A stretch of 64,000 nt of DNA from Lepiota brunneoincarnata (Eukaryota > Basidiomycota > Agaricomycetes > Agaricales > Agaricaceae), in assembly GCA_023014365.1 (NCBI GenBank), contig JAEBUN010000051.1, forward strand, positions 178,371-242,370, in the 5' to 3' direction. Of this stretch, positions 22,064 to 34,349 are shown piece by piece (position 1 is the stretch's first letter; each line of letters opens with the position of its first letter). Below the pieces are notes generated by a model that was not told where the DNA came from, did no database searches, and saw only the letters and a program-made list of their open reading frames with translations. Both the position numbers and the translations under genes were made by a program.

Positions 22064-22161
22064 CACACGTGTTGTACACAGCCCCTCCGCCGTGCCTTCC
22101 ACAACACCAAACTAGTCGACATCCCAGCCCCCACTCTACCTCCCAACGCTTCCAATAACCC
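22064..22161 (+). promoter_or_regulatory. Proximal NLR-5 5' flank
   Basis: The downstream half of the family block resumes here: CACACGTGTTGTACACAGCC, CCTTCCACAACACCAAACTAG, CCCACTCTACC and CAACGCTTCCAATAAC, ending at the ATG of NLR-5. Confidence 0.4.
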
Positions 22162-24865
22162 ATGTCAGACCAGACCGGAAGACAGCTCGGATTTCTCAAC
22201 CATGCACACAACATTGTCATGCGCAACCCAGTGATGATTGACATCAACTTCAGCAATGATATTAAATACTGTACGACTCGCTGTCCTGAATGGATCACAC
22301 CCTACTGACTTTGGACTCACAGTGTCAGCATTTGAATCACTCAAACAAAATATCATTAAAGGCGCACAATTCGATTCCTCCGCCCGCTGTCCTCCTCCTC
22401 AATGTCATCCAGGCACTCGAAAACATATCATTGAAAGGATCCGACGTTGGTTTCGTGATACACACCACCAGAGGAGGTTACTCTGGCTCGTTGGATCTGC
22501 TGGAGCCGGTAAATCAGCGATAGTTCAGACCCTCGCCGAGTTGGAGGCAAATTCTCCCGGCATCACCCTGGGGGCGACCCTCTTCTTTTCCAGACCCAAC
22601 AATCGCAATGACCCAACCCGAGTCTTCATCACCCTCGCTTATCAAATTGCCCTCAAATGCCCACCATATCGCGAATTCATCACACGTGAAATGCTCGTCG
22701 ATCCACAGCTGCCAGAGAAATCAATGACCACCCAGTTTTCAAAGCTCATATTCAAGCCTTTCGCCCAAAACAATATATCTCCGGGATCTGGTCCTCTGTT
22801 GATATTCCTTGATGGTCTGGATGAATGCAACGGTGACCGTGAGCAGTGCGAAATCGTCGGTCTCATCTCGTACTTTTCCCTCGCTTATCCGGATGCACCT
22901 CTTTTGTGGATCATCGCGAGCCGCCCAGAGGCCCACTTGAAAGGCACATTCTACCGCAAACGCGTTGCTTCGAGCTACGAAGTAGTGGAGGTTCCAGTCG
23001 ATTCGGACCAGGCATGCGCTGATGTCGAATGGTACTTACGAAGCGAGTTTGAAAGGATTCGAAGAAACGACCCCATCGCACGCCTTCGCTCCCAGTGGCC
23101 GACAGAGGACGAGCTCCTCACAATTATGGCTGCATCAGCTGGGTTGTTTGCATTCGCATCAACGGCAACCAAGTTCGTTGATGATCCAATTTTTGGAAAC
23201 CCTGTTTCTGGACTTGTGCTCTTACTTGCCACGATCAAAAGGCTCCCCCAGGACCTGTTGAAAGGGAGGATGCATCCATTGGCCCATCTCGATGCACTCT
23301 ATACGTGCATACTCTCCCAGATTCCCAAAACCATTTTACCTGATACCAATGCATTACTCATAGCTCATGATGTTCCGATGCTCCGGGGGAAAGACCTAGC
23401 CTTCGTTTGTAATTGGGCAGGTATCACACCCCAAGATGCCTATGCGGCACTTCGTCGACTGCATTCCGTTCTCAGCATCCCAACACCTGAGAATGCCGAA
23501 CATCATGGACTATCTTTTTATCACCAATCCTTTCATGAATACCTCAAAGATCCCAACCGGTCACATAAATTTCATATCAGCAATGCTGACAAGGAAAAGC
23601 ACGAGCTGTTAAATAAAGTGACAGATCACTTATTAGTTAGTAACGAATTATGATATATAAGTAATTAGTTGTTATGTACACCCATCCCTTGGGGATGTCA
23701 ACTAGTGGACACCGAGTTTCACACCTCGTGTCCATTTTGACAGGATGGGACCTTAGACTAGCCAAATCCTATTATGTGAAGGGGAGTTACATACGAAGAA
23801 CCTTTACACTTGACCAAATCAGTGGGCTTATCAAATCACACTATTATTAACAACATGTGAATACATCAGTGATTGTTGATCAACTTGAGCTAGTGACTAG
23901 TGATCAGTGTGTCACTGATACTATTGACTCTACTCAGTTCAACACGAGCTGGATTGCTGTTTCTGCATCACAAAAGAGGCTCATACCGGTAATGTCCACA
24001 TCAACTTTGCAACGCCGATCTTATTCCGGTTCTAGGCATGGTCATTGGGGGAGATGAGACCGAAGTAACACTCTCCTGGCTAACCAGGAATAGTCACTTA
24101 TGGCAGGGAGACCTCCAACATCATGCAGCCCTGAGTTTTACAGGACTCATTAACAGCCATTATGATCCCGAACTCATCTTGGCCAAGCTTCAGGATCTGG
24201 CTATGCCCCAAATTTTACAAACATTTGACATTGCATCGTCGTGGCTCAGGTACCACCTTAACTCTGATTCCCGCATGAGATGGGTTCAATACATACGACA
24301 CCGACTGGTGTGTGCTTTTATGACATATATAACTGCCCCTAATTAACCAGTGATCATACAGGACCCGAGAATCCGTGCTGAGTTTGAACGACTGAACCTG
24401 CTCCGACAAGTACCAATTGGAACCCTTGACTCCAATGATTCTGGTTTTGCTAGAATGGATGAACCCGTATATGCTATCTATGAATCCAACACCCTTCACC
24501 CACCTAGAAAATGGATCTCTGACAATGACATGATATCTCCTTATCCGCAATTTGACGGGTGGGAGGGCCCAAACCTGGTAAGACAACTTGATAAAACATC
24601 AATGAAAGGGCATGATTTGCTGACCTGAGTGTGCCGGTCAAGTGGATTACAACCCGAATATAAGTATTACTCATATAACAGAATTCCGCAATCGTTCCTC
24701 CTCATTCTGCGCACTGCCCAAGCACACTCACCAGATACACCGGTGCTGCTCTTTGGAAACATCAACCGATACCTTCTTATTCATGAAGTCAAGGTGCCCG
24801 ATAGGTCTCAGTGTTGGACATCCTGGACGATATTGTCTCTCAAAGAAGAGCCAATCAGGGTCTAG
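22162..24865 (+). pseudogene. NLR-5: NACHT-type STAND NTPase interrupted by a solo LTR
   Basis: Exon 1 is 22162-22270 (MSDQTGRQ, then GFLNHAHNIVMRNPVMID). Exon 2 starts at 22,323 with P-loop GSAGAGKS (Ala where the other copies have Val), LLIFLDGLDEC and IIASRPEAHL. A 338-bp LTR sits inside exon 2 after AAGCACGAGC, adding a TAA soon after the junction, so the open frame ends at 23,653. Beyond it the gene resumes: rest of exon 2 to 23,988, exons 24036-24307 and 24362-24577. The last exon is damaged independently: the intron-4 acceptor CAGG of the paralogs is CAAG here, and one base is missing just after GTGGATTAC. A truncated protein with an intact NTPase core of about 460 residues could still be made. 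Confidence 0.85.
23607..23944. mobile_element. Solo LTR (338 bp) with 5-bp target-site duplication
   Basis: The ends are TGTTAAATAAAG and ACTCAGTTCAACA, giving the LTR-type TG...CA termini with near-inverted TGTTRAA/TTYAACA. The host pentamer CGAGC is duplicated at 23,602-23,606 and 23,945-23,949. Removing the element and one pentamer restores the paralog sequence around KHELDCCF. There is no internal coding sequence, so this is a solo LTR left by recombination of a full retrotransposon. An internal imperfect hairpin (GGACACCGAG with CTCGTGTCC) lies near 23,708-23,734. Confidence 0.88.
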
Positions 24866-24899
24866 GGATGATTGGGGTGACATTGTATATGCTGTTTTC

Positions 24900-26050
24900 A
24901 TTATAACTTGTACTATCTACAGCCAATCCGTTACGACAAGGAACTGAAAACAAAAGTGTGTTAAACACAGGCATGAGTTCGTGTGAAAGTTATTGCCTGC
25001 CTCTCATATCGGTCCCCCAATAATCTTTACGAACGACAATCTTCGCCGTGCCCAAGTCGCTCTGGACTGAACCTTTGCCACTTTTGTCTACAGCCGAATC
25101 TCCGGGGGCCGCAATAACCGAATTTCTCAGAGTGCGTGGGGGCCTTGTATCCTGCTATAGCCCTCGTGGCTGACACACATCTTTGGTACGGGGTAAATGT
25201 AGGCATGCTGGAGTATATAGTGTGTTCAAATGAGGAAAAAATCGTGGTTCCAGAGTTATGTACTGTGCACCAGATCAGGAGCTCCTCGAAGCTCGACTTA
25301 GAGACAGAGTTATGAGGGGATGCTGTAAGAACGGTCAAAGAAGAGAAACACAGGAAATCATGATAGACAACTCACTTGTAATTCCAGTTGAATCAAAAGA
25401 AATGCTAACATTAACCATGTGGCACCCAACTCCTCCTTCTGTGATCCTACCCCCTTTCCTGGTCCCTCCCATGGTGGTTATCCCGCTCACGTTCATCAAC
25501 GATAGCAGTGATCGCCCCTTTGCGCAGTCATTTGCAGCACTCGATCCGTGATGTCAGCTTCAACATTCATAGTGCAATGGCAGTCTCGGATTCGAAGTCC
25601 CTAGACATGCATGGCGGTGCATTGTGGACATATCGAGAAGGTTGACGTGTGGCAGATTGTGAAGAGGCACCAAACTTTTCGAGTGGACAGGAGTACAAGG
25701 GTCCCGGGAAGTGGGGAAGAGGCTGGGATGCGGCGGGATGGAGGGGGACAGGGTATGGGAGGGCGGGAGAGGCTGAGATGCAGAGAAGGATGAGTTTTGT
25801 GGTGATGTATGAACGATAAGGAGACCTGTGGATGTTTCCTGAGACGGCCAGCGCTCGATTGCCGGTCAAGAAGTGGGATACTCACGTTAGCGCTGGAAAT
25901 CTGAGGAGGAAAGACGCTAGGATACAGTAAGTGGGGGAGTGCAAGGACGATAAAGAGGCCAGTGGGTTGCCTCCCCTGCGTTGAGGACTGCGAGACAGTT
26001 AGCACTTGTTCATCGGTCAAGGAACGAGATATGCACGTTGACATTTGTCC
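24900..26050 (-). pseudogene. Family X relic behind NLR-5
   Basis: Convergent with NLR-5. It has the antisense of the X C-terminus (ACTTTTGTCTACAGCCGAAT at about 25,080) and then the block around TGCTATAGCCCTCGTGGCTGA and GATAGCAGTGATCGCCCC. Minus-strand frames such as SATRAIAGYKAPTHSE show the middle part of X, but frames are interrupted. No intact gene. Confidence 0.4.
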
Positions 26051-26765
26051 AATTTCTAGGAGAATGCGGAGACAGAGTTGTGAGGGGATGCTGTAAGGTC
26101 AGTCAAAGGAGAAACATAAACTATTCCGCTTATCTCGAAAGCGGTGCCAATGTGCTTATCGCGTGACACTGGACCCCTGTGACCTTGTCTCCCTCCTGGC
26201 GCCTCTTGGAGCGCCCATCCCAATCGCGCTCATCGACGATAGCGGCCGGGGCCTCTTTGCGCAGTCGTCTGTCGTGCTCGGTATGTACATGGTGTCTGTA
26301 TTTCCTCCTTTTTCCCTTCTTGCCACTGTGGGTCAGTGGCGCCGAGTGGGGAAGTGAAATGTGGAGTTCAAGTTCCAATCCATAAGTGTTGGGCTCTCGA
26401 CCGTTCCAGAGATGGTCGGCTTCAGAATTCATAGCCCAGAAGGCACTTTCAAGTTCAAAGTCCTCGGATATGGATGATGGCACGCTGTACACACGCCGAG
26501 GAGGTCGATATGTGGTGTGTTGTGAGGAGGCACGGAACTTTTGAGCGGAGGGTTGGAAAAACGAGGGTTCCGGGGAAGCGCGGTACAGAAATCAGGATAT
26601 AACGAGACGAGGGACGATGGGAGATGCCAGGACGTGGAGAAGAACAAATTTTGGGATGGCGCACAGGCGGCAAAGAGGCCTGTGGGTATCTCCCTCTGAG
26701 TTGAGGACTGCGAGACGGTTAGCATTCGTTCAGTGGTGAAGGAGCGCAAGACGCACGTTCGCTTT
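26051..26765 (-). pseudogene. Second family X-like fragment
   Basis: It contains ERDWDGRSKRRQEGDKVTG and EHDRRLRKEAPAAIVD on the minus strand, corresponding to the AIAAIVDECEWDERPG block of X-3. It is duplicated at 33.70-34.34 kb with few changes. Frames are open for 70-120 codons but start and stop nowhere sensible. Unrecognised. Confidence 0.35.
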
Positions 26766-26767
26766 TG

Positions 26768-27020
26768 TTAGACGTAGTAGATTTCTGAAAAACACATTAG
26801 TATCACAGCAAAGTGTGAATAATAGATCGTACAACCTTCTTGAGATAGCCCTAGCCTGGGATCAGGTGGTGTCTTGGAGGTGGTAATCGTTGGATGCCAT
26901 GGCATGAGTCTCGGGTGAATATCTCCCTGGGCAGCTCGACGCGTAAATGGGATCAGGCACCACTTGGAACGATGAGGACGAGGCAAAGAGCAGTGATCGC
27001 AATTAGCATCAGCCTTCCCA
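26768..27020 (-). pseudogene. Family Y-like 5' fragment
   Basis: The antisense reads RPHRSKWCLIPFTRRAAQGDI, matching the fragments at 7.5-7.7 and 34.35-34.74 kb. It adjoins DUF6533-B. No function can be assigned. Confidence 0.35.
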
Positions 27021-27277
27021 CGTCCCGATGTCCGTTTGGGTCACGCGTACTTGAAGATAAGCAACTCTATATAGTGATACCGCTTGCACATTATAGCTGA
27101 CAAGCCCCAGTTTGATATGTGGTTTTTTGAACGGATGATCATTATACAGGAGAACGAAAGTGTTACAAGGCGTTCCCGTAGCCAACTAACTTCTGGCGGA
27201 GCTCCATACTTCGCCTCTGAGAATACCACTACAATCCAACAACACACACATAACATTGAATATCCACTTACTAGCCC

Positions 27278-28478
27278 TTATATACGATGACGAGGAAGGA
27301 GCTGCAAATCACGACCAATCCGATGAAAAATCCGAGCATTGATAATTGCACCAAGGGCGCAGAAGATACTACTCGCAGATGTTAAACTGGTTAAACGGAG
27401 TAAATGTCATTCTCAGCTCACGGGATAGTGGAAAGTCTCGCTTGCTACATGACCAAATATCCGTTTGAATTAAATTGTGATTTTATCGTTCAACGACCAG
27501 CTACTTACCTTTCCAAAAATAGCCATCATAAGATTGACAAAGCGAACAACTAATCCCCGCTTGTCAAAGGCCGCCAGAGTTAAGGAGCCAGAATAGTGGT
27601 CGTACCAAAAAGATACATGAAATAACGCCCCCCATCCCGTCTGAACCTGGTCAAAATATCACCCGAGCATTTGTATGGCTTGTCCAGGATATTTGATGTG
27701 CAGAGGAAAATGTTGAAGATATCCCAAATCATCTATAGCCCAAGGCAAGTTACTAATATCCAAGGGACATATTGTAGACGCACAATAGCGGCGGATTCTG
27801 CTATGCAATATCCAAGGGCGTGATCAGGTAACGCCAATAAGCACTGCGGAAGACCTTCGATAACCAATGCGAGACCTAGGAGTCTCATTGAGTGGCAATA
27901 TGAGGAAAGACATAGTCTATCGACGCACGAGGGAAGTTCACTATCTCGAAGACAGATGCAGTAGCCACAACGCTGGCCACGACAGTGATCATTACAGCGA
28001 TACTGTAGGCAACACTGCGGCTATATTCCCATAGGGAATGGATGCGATAAATAACGACTCCTATATCACGATGGAACGTTAAATGGGAGGGTCAAGATGC
28101 GGGATGATAGCATCTACATGCCTTCTGTTCCAATAGCTGAGATGTCGAACAGAAAAGCACAGACAATGAAAAATGTTCTGCAACTTGAAGGGTACCACAG
28201 CAAGGATAAACCGCTCGTGCATTAGAATAAAACGGATCGATGCACTCACTCCTTCGCATGGGAGTGAGCCCAAGTCAATGACAGACACAAGTAAAATTCA
28301 CCTGTGCCCCTAAATCATGTTTAAAATCCTCCCAGCACTGCGTTGAGACAGAGGTAAATGCTGGAAAGTATTGCACCTAAAGTAAAACGTACCAACTGCA
28401 GTGTAGATCACGAGAACTTCCGTGATATACCGACCACAGAGAAACAAAGCTTTAACCCGAAACCCCCTCCGAAGACTC
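27278..28478 (-). pseudogene. DUF6533-B: membrane protein gene lacking its 5' exons
   Basis: The 3' three quarters of the DUF6533 gene are present and very close to copy C: stop TAA at 27,278-27,280, the RIFHRIGRDLQLLP terminus, the YKCSGDILTRF exon, the AIGTEG and VIYRIHSLW exons and part of the core up to the GTRVKVLFLCGRY region. At 28,478 the homology stops in mid-domain (after the antisense of SLRRG) and unrelated family sequence begins (CTTATGTCTTGAGAGACG). The start codon exon and the YDHLTHIDDEI segment are gone, so it cannot make the full protein. Confidence 0.75.
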
Positions 28479-28519
28479 ACTTATGTCTTGAGAGACGCAC
28501 TCACACGTTAATTGTATGA

Positions 28520-29990
28520 TACCAACTCCTCCACCTATGATCCTGCCTCCTCTCCTGGTCCCTATGACATGAGGAATGTGTTGAACATCTTGGGGGCTGT
28601 GACTGCCGTTGCAGGATAGGTGAGAGGTGCGATTGGGAGATAAGCGAGTTATCCGAAGTTGGACCTTGCGCCAAAGGACTGTGATGTAAGAGATATGGTG
28701 GAAGGGCGCGTGAGGAAATAATATTTGCACGATCGACGCACCCCGCCGGGAAACGCAGGGGGATGGTGGAAGGGGTAACAGGAGACGCGGGTTTGGGCTG
28801 GAAGAGAGGATTGTTGGGGTGAGCAGCAGCATAGAAGGTTAAGAAGAAACACAAGACAGCCCAGAAAAAGGTGCAAACATACTCACAGCTTGAACACGCA
28901 CTAATTGCAGTCAATGGTAGTAGTGTCAATCAGTTGCTCGACGATGAGAGTGGATATCGTGGGCTTCCTTGCGGTCGACGGCCAAATGTCCGAAGTGGCA
29001 ATGTCCTAGAGAGGTTCTGCGTCCCCGTGGCAATGAGGGGATCAGGAACTTGAGGGGTGGGGCGGAGTGAGGAAACGCGAGGGTAGATGAATGTTGTTCG
29101 AGGTGCCAGCCAGCGACTTAGTGCAGTGACAATCTGGGAATTCTAGGAGCATTGCGAGGTCGATGAGACGGCGAATCTTATAGGCCTTGGGGGCACATGG
29201 AGGCAACATACTTCCCAGAGGAAAGGGCATGGGTCAATGTGTGCGTCCGGAACCTTAGTATAGAACAGGATATGACAAGCCGTAGGATAGACGCAGGGAG
29301 CATGAGCGCACGAGGACAGTCGAACTTCACTATCCCAGATCTCCCGTACTTCAGCATGCTGTGGGTCCCTTGCCGTGGCTGGTGAAACATACTCGGTTTG
29401 AAGCAGCTCTCATGCAGATACCTGAGCCTTTTTTAATATGTAATAGATGCCCCTGAATCTCAGCTGAAACCGTCTCGACCTCTGCACAACAAATATGATA
29501 AGGATGCTTGATCGAGTCATAATTTCGTTGGTAGTTGGAATATCTGAGTGTGTTCACATGAATTCTTGGAAACTTCTGCCATGAAAAGATGGGCGGAGCT
29601 GATGGTGGGAGCTGAGCAGGCAGGAATTTTGGCTCAGCACCTAACTTGGACTTGACAGTCAGGCGTCGAAAGGGAGACAAACAGAAAACCTTCGTTGTAT
29701 TTAGGACGGGAGGAGCGACTGAAATAAGAAAACTCACCCAAAGCCTTTTCGAGTCTCTACTGGTGCATCTGCCTCAAACCCATCCATCAAGCACACCCAG
29801 ACCCGCAATGTGAGGATACAGACATTGTAGGAAGGAGGGAGAGCACGTTCTGAGGGAAACAAGTCGTGGGAACAATCTCGGGATCCGGCAAAGGCGGCCA
29901 GCAGTGCCAGTGGATCATCGGCCTTCGCAGACTAAAGCTATACATGATTTCCACACGTGTTGCACACAGCCTCCTCCACTGCACCTTAAT
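28520..29990 (-). pseudogene. Family Y-2, truncated and rearranged
   Basis: It repeats Y-1 blocks in the same order: CTFFWAVLCFFLTFY with AAHPNNPLF, LLEFPDCHCTKSLAGT, and the segment encoding SCFKLNMFHQPRQ in Y-1 order. The distal 5' block of Y-1 (QPIYALCF) is absent, and the sequence passes directly into the NLR-6 promoter block near 29,905. An internal deletion relative to Y-1 lies near 28,565 (GTCCCTATGACATGAGG). Confidence 0.42.
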
Positions 29991-30059
29991 AAATATGCAT
30001 TCCGCAACACCAAGCTAGTCGATAGCTCCCACTCTACCCATCAACGCCCCAGATAATCC
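29908..30059 (+). promoter_or_regulatory. Conserved 5' flank of NLR-6
   Basis: Family block again: GTGGATCATCGGCCTTCGCAG, CTATACATGATTTCCACACG, CACACAGCCTCCTCCACTG, CATTCCGCAACACCAAGC and CAACGCCCCAGATAATCC, ending at the ATG of NLR-6. Confidence 0.4.
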
Positions 30060-32439
30060 ATGTCAGACCGGAACCTGGGACACGCCAGAACTCAGCTCGG
30101 GTTTCTCAGCCATGCACACAATATTGTCATACGCAATCCAGTTATGATTGACACTGTGAACGTTAGCAATGATGATAAACGCTGTACGGCTCGCTGTGCT
30201 GAATGAATCACACCCTACTAATTTCTGACTTGTAGCGGCATTTGAATCGCTCAGACAAAATATAATTAAGGGCGCACAATTTGATTCCTCTGCCCGCTAT
30301 CCTCCTCCTCAATGCCATCCAGGCACTCGAAAAAGTATCATCGAAAGGATCCGATGCTGGCTCCGTAATGCCCACCACCAGAAGAGACTACTCTGGCTCG
30401 TTGGATCTGCCGGAGTCGGCAAGTCGGCAATAGTCCAGACCATTGCTGAATTGGAGGCAAAATCTCCCAGTCTCGTCCTGGGAGCAACTCTATTCTTTTC
30501 CAAACCCAACAATCGCAATGACCCATCTCGGGTCTTCATCACTCTCGCTTATCAAATTGCTCTCAAATGCCCACCATATCGCGAGTTTGTCATACACAAA
30601 ATGCTTGTTGATCCGGAGCTCCCAGACAAGTCGATGAGGACCCAGTTTGCGAAGCTCATATTCGAGCCTTTCGTCCGACACAATATATTTCGGGGACCTG
30701 GCCCTCTGTTGATATTCCTTGATGGTCTGGACGAATGCAATGGTGACCGTGAGCAGTGCGAAATCGTCGGTCTCATCTCGTACCTTTGCCTCGCTTATCC
30801 GGATGCACCTCTTCTGTGGATCATCGCGAGCCGTCCAGAGGCTCATTTGAAGGGTGTATTCTATCGCAAAAGTATTGTTCCATGCTACGAAGTAGTGGAA
30901 GTTCCGATTGATTCAAACCAAGCATGTGCCGATGCCGAATGCTACTTACGAAGCGAGTTTGAAAGGATCCGAAAACGTGACCCCATCGCACGCCTTCGCT
31001 CTCAGTGGCCGACAGAAAACGAGCTCCTCACGATTATGGCAGCATCAGCTGGGCTGTTTGCATTCGCATCAACTGCGATCAAGTTCGTTGATGATCCAGA
31101 TTTTGGCAACCCTGTTTCTGGCCTCGTGCTTTTACTCGCCACAATCGGAAGGCACCCCCAGGACCCATTGAAAGGAAGGACGCACCCACTAGCCCATCTT
31201 GATGCACTTTATACATGCATACTCTCCCAGATTCCCAAAAGCACCTTACCTGATACCAATGCATTATTCATCGATGCTCCACGTAATACGAGGGGCAGCC
31301 TGGCCTTCATTTGTAATTGGGCGGGTCTGACACCCCAAGATGCCTATGGGGCACTCCGTCGACTTCATTCCGTTCTCATCATCCCAACACCCGAGAAAGC
31401 CGAGCATTGTGGCCTATCTTTTTATCACCAATCCTTCTACGAATACCTCAAAGATGCCAACCGGTCGCATGAGTTTCACATCAGCAATGCTGACATGGAT
31501 AAACATGAGCTGGACTGCTGTTTCCGCATCACAAAAGAGGCTCACACAGGTAATGACCACATCAACTCTGCAAACCCGATCTCATTGCGGTTCTAGACAT
31601 GATTGTCGGGGGAAACGCATCCAAAGTAACGCTCTCCTGGCCCAACAGTAGTCCTAAATGGCAGGAAGACCTCCAGTTTCGTGCGGCCCGGAGTTTTACA
31701 GGTATTATTAGCCGTTATGACCCTGACATTGTCCTACCCAAGCTTCGGGATCCAGCTATGCCCCAGATTGCACGAACATTTGATTTTTTTTGGTCGTGGT
31801 TCAGGTACCACATTGACCCCGATTCCCATGCGAATTATATTCAATACATACAACACCGACTGGTGTGTGTTTTTATGACATATATATCCAGCTGCCCCTA
31901 ATCAACAATGGTCACTCAGGACCCGAGAATGCGTGCCGAGTTCGAGAGACTGAACCTGCTCCGACAAGTACCCATTGGAACTCTCGACTTGGACAGTCCC
32001 AGTTTCACTAGAGTGGATGAACACGGATATACTATCTATCAATCTGACGCCCTTCATCCACCTAGAGAATGGACCGCTGACAACAAAATTATACCTCCTT
32101 ATCTGGACTTTGACGAGTGGAAAGGCCCAAACCTGGTAAGACAACTTGGTAAAGCATCAATGACAGGGCACGATTTGCTGATCTGTGTGCGCCCGTCAGG
32201 TGGATTACGAATCTGAATATAAGTATTGGTGGTATAAGAAGCATACCGGACTTCTGCCATCATTCCTCCTCAGTCTGCGTACCGCCCAAGCACACTCACC
32301 AGATACGCTAGTGTTGCTCTTTGGAAACATTAACGGATGCCTTCTTATTTATGAATTCAAGATGCCGGATAGGTCTCAGTGCTGGACATACTCGACAATG
32401 TTGTCTCTCAGAGAGGGACAATCAGGGTCCGTGGGGTGA
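30060..32439 (+). CDS. NLR-6: NACHT-type STAND NTPase, apparently intact
   Basis: Predicted 719-residue protein. Exons: 30060-30183, 30236-31549, 31597-31862, 31920-32135, 32200-32439. The ATG at 30,060 opens exon 1 (MSDRNLGHART, then GFLSHAHNIVIRNPVMID). Intron 1 has a textbook CTACTAAT branch site. P-loop GSAGVGKS, LLIFLDGLDEC and IIASRPEAHL are intact. The 5' two thirds follow NLR-1 most closely; from about 31,356 the gene and its downstream flank follow NLR-4 with very few differences, evidence of gene conversion or unequal exchange. The tail ends GSVG as in NLR-4. Confidence 0.9.
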
Positions 32440-33620
32440 TTGGGTGACATCTTAAATATTGTTTTCATAATAACTTGTGCTACCTACGACCAATCCATTA
32501 CGACAAGGGACTGAAAACAAAAATGGGTTGAACATAGGTCTGAATTCGTGTGCGAAAGTTATTCCCTCTTAATTTGGTTCCCCAATGATCTTTACGAACC
32601 AACAATCTTCTCTGCCTTGCTCAAGTCGCTCTGGACGGAACCTCTACCCTTTAAAATCTCCACCATGACACCTTTTGTCTACAGCTGAATCTCCGAGAAT
32701 TGCAATAACGGCATTTGTCGGAGTGTCCAAAGGGGGCTTTGTACCTGCTATAGCTCTCGCGGTTGACGCACACTTGGGTATGGGAGTGAATGTGGGCGTG
32801 ATGGGGCACACAGCTTGTTGGGATCAGGGCCCTGCCCTTGGGTCAGTGTGGATGGGGTGCATGTGCGGCTTACGCTGACAGAGGTAAAAGGAGAACGTTT
32901 AACGTTCTCGGCTTTGATAGAGCCAGTGAGCTGGAGAAAGTCGCGGTTCCAGAGGTATTTATTGTACTACAGTTATAGAAGTTCGACTCGGAGACACAGT
33001 TATGATAGGATGTTAGAAGACCGATCAAAAAGAGAATGCAGGAAAACATATAGGCTGCTCACTCGTGATTCCAAAAGGAATGTTATCGCTCGCACCCAAC
33101 TCCTCCCTCTGTGACTCCGCCCCCCACCCCCACCCCTGACCGCCCGTCCCGCTCTCATCAACGATAGCAGCAGTCTCATGCCCAAAGTCCTCGGGCATGT
33201 GTGGCAGTTTGGCACGAACCTATTGAGAAGATGGAGGTGTGATGGGTTGTGAGGAGGCACTGAACTTTTCAAGTGGAGGATGGGAGGACAATGGGTCCCG
33301 AGAAGCGCGGCACAGAGGCCGGGATGGGGCGGGATGAAGAGGCACAGAGGTATGGGAAGACGGGAGAGGCTGAGGTGCGGAGAAGAATGAGTCTTTTGGT
33401 GATGCATAGACGATAAGGAGACCTGTGGGTGTCTCCTGAGACGGCCAGCGCTCGATTGCCGGTTAAGGAGTGAGATACTCACGTTAGCGCTAGAAATCTG
33501 AGGAAAGACGCTGGGATAGAGATAAGTGGGGGGGGTGCACGGACGATGAAGAGGCCAATGGGTGTCTCCTGTGCGTTGAGGACTGCGAAACAGGTAGCAC
33601 TTGTTCATCTGTCAGGGAGC
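32440..33620 (-). pseudogene. Family X relic behind NLR-6
   Basis: A near copy of the block behind NLR-4. The antisense gives AIAILGDSAVDKRCHGGDFKG followed by a stop, then the ARAIAGTK block and TPTFTPIPKCA. Minus-strand frames to about 33,600 are Pro/His/Ser-rich. The C-terminus is shortened relative to the 3-kb copy (stop directly after FKG). Unrecognised family. Confidence 0.42.
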
Positions 33621-33699
33621 GAGATATGCACGTTGACATTTGTTCGATTTCTAGGAGAATGCGGAGACAGTTGTGAGGGGATGCCGGAAGGCCAGTCAA

Positions 33700-34345
33700 A
33701 CGAGAAACATAGAAAAATACTATCCTGGTTACCTCGGAAAAGATGCCAGTGTCTTTATCGCGCGACACTGGACCCCTGTGATCTTGTCTCCCCTCCTGGC
33801 GCCTCCTGGAGCGCTCATCGACGACAGCGGCCGGGGCCCCCCCGCGCAGTCATTTGTCGTGCTCGGTATGTACGCGGTGTCTGTATTTCCTCCTTTTTTT
33901 ACTTCTTGCCACGACGGGTCAGTGGCTCCGAGTAGGGAAAGTGAAATGTGGAGTTCAAGTTCCAATCCAAAAGTGTTGGGCTCCCGACCGCCTCCAGAGA
34001 TGGTGGGCCTCATCATTCATAGCCCAGAAGGCACTTTCAAGCTCAGAGTCCTTGGACATGGATGATGGCACGTTGTACAAATGTCGAGGAGGTCGATATG
34101 TGGTGGGCTGTGAGGAGGCACGGAACTTTTTGAGCCAAGGGTTGGAAAACGAGGGTTCCGGGGAAGCGTGGAACAGCGAGACGAGGGACGACGGAGGTAT
34201 GGGGAGACTAGGGAATATGCCAGGACGTGGAGAAGGACAAATTTGGGAATGGCGCACAGACGGCAAAGAGGCCTGTGAGTATCTCTGCCTTGAGGACTGC
34301 GAGACATTTAGCATTCGTTCAGTGGTGGAGCGCAAGACGCACGTT
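33700..34345 (-). pseudogene. Second family X-like fragment, copy 2
   Basis: A duplicate of 26.05-26.76 kb, with the GCGCAGTCATTTGTCGTGCTC and AGCCCAGAAGGCACTTTCAAG blocks. Open frames in both directions lack plausible starts, splice sites or domains. Confidence 0.33.
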
Positions 34346-34349
34346 CACT

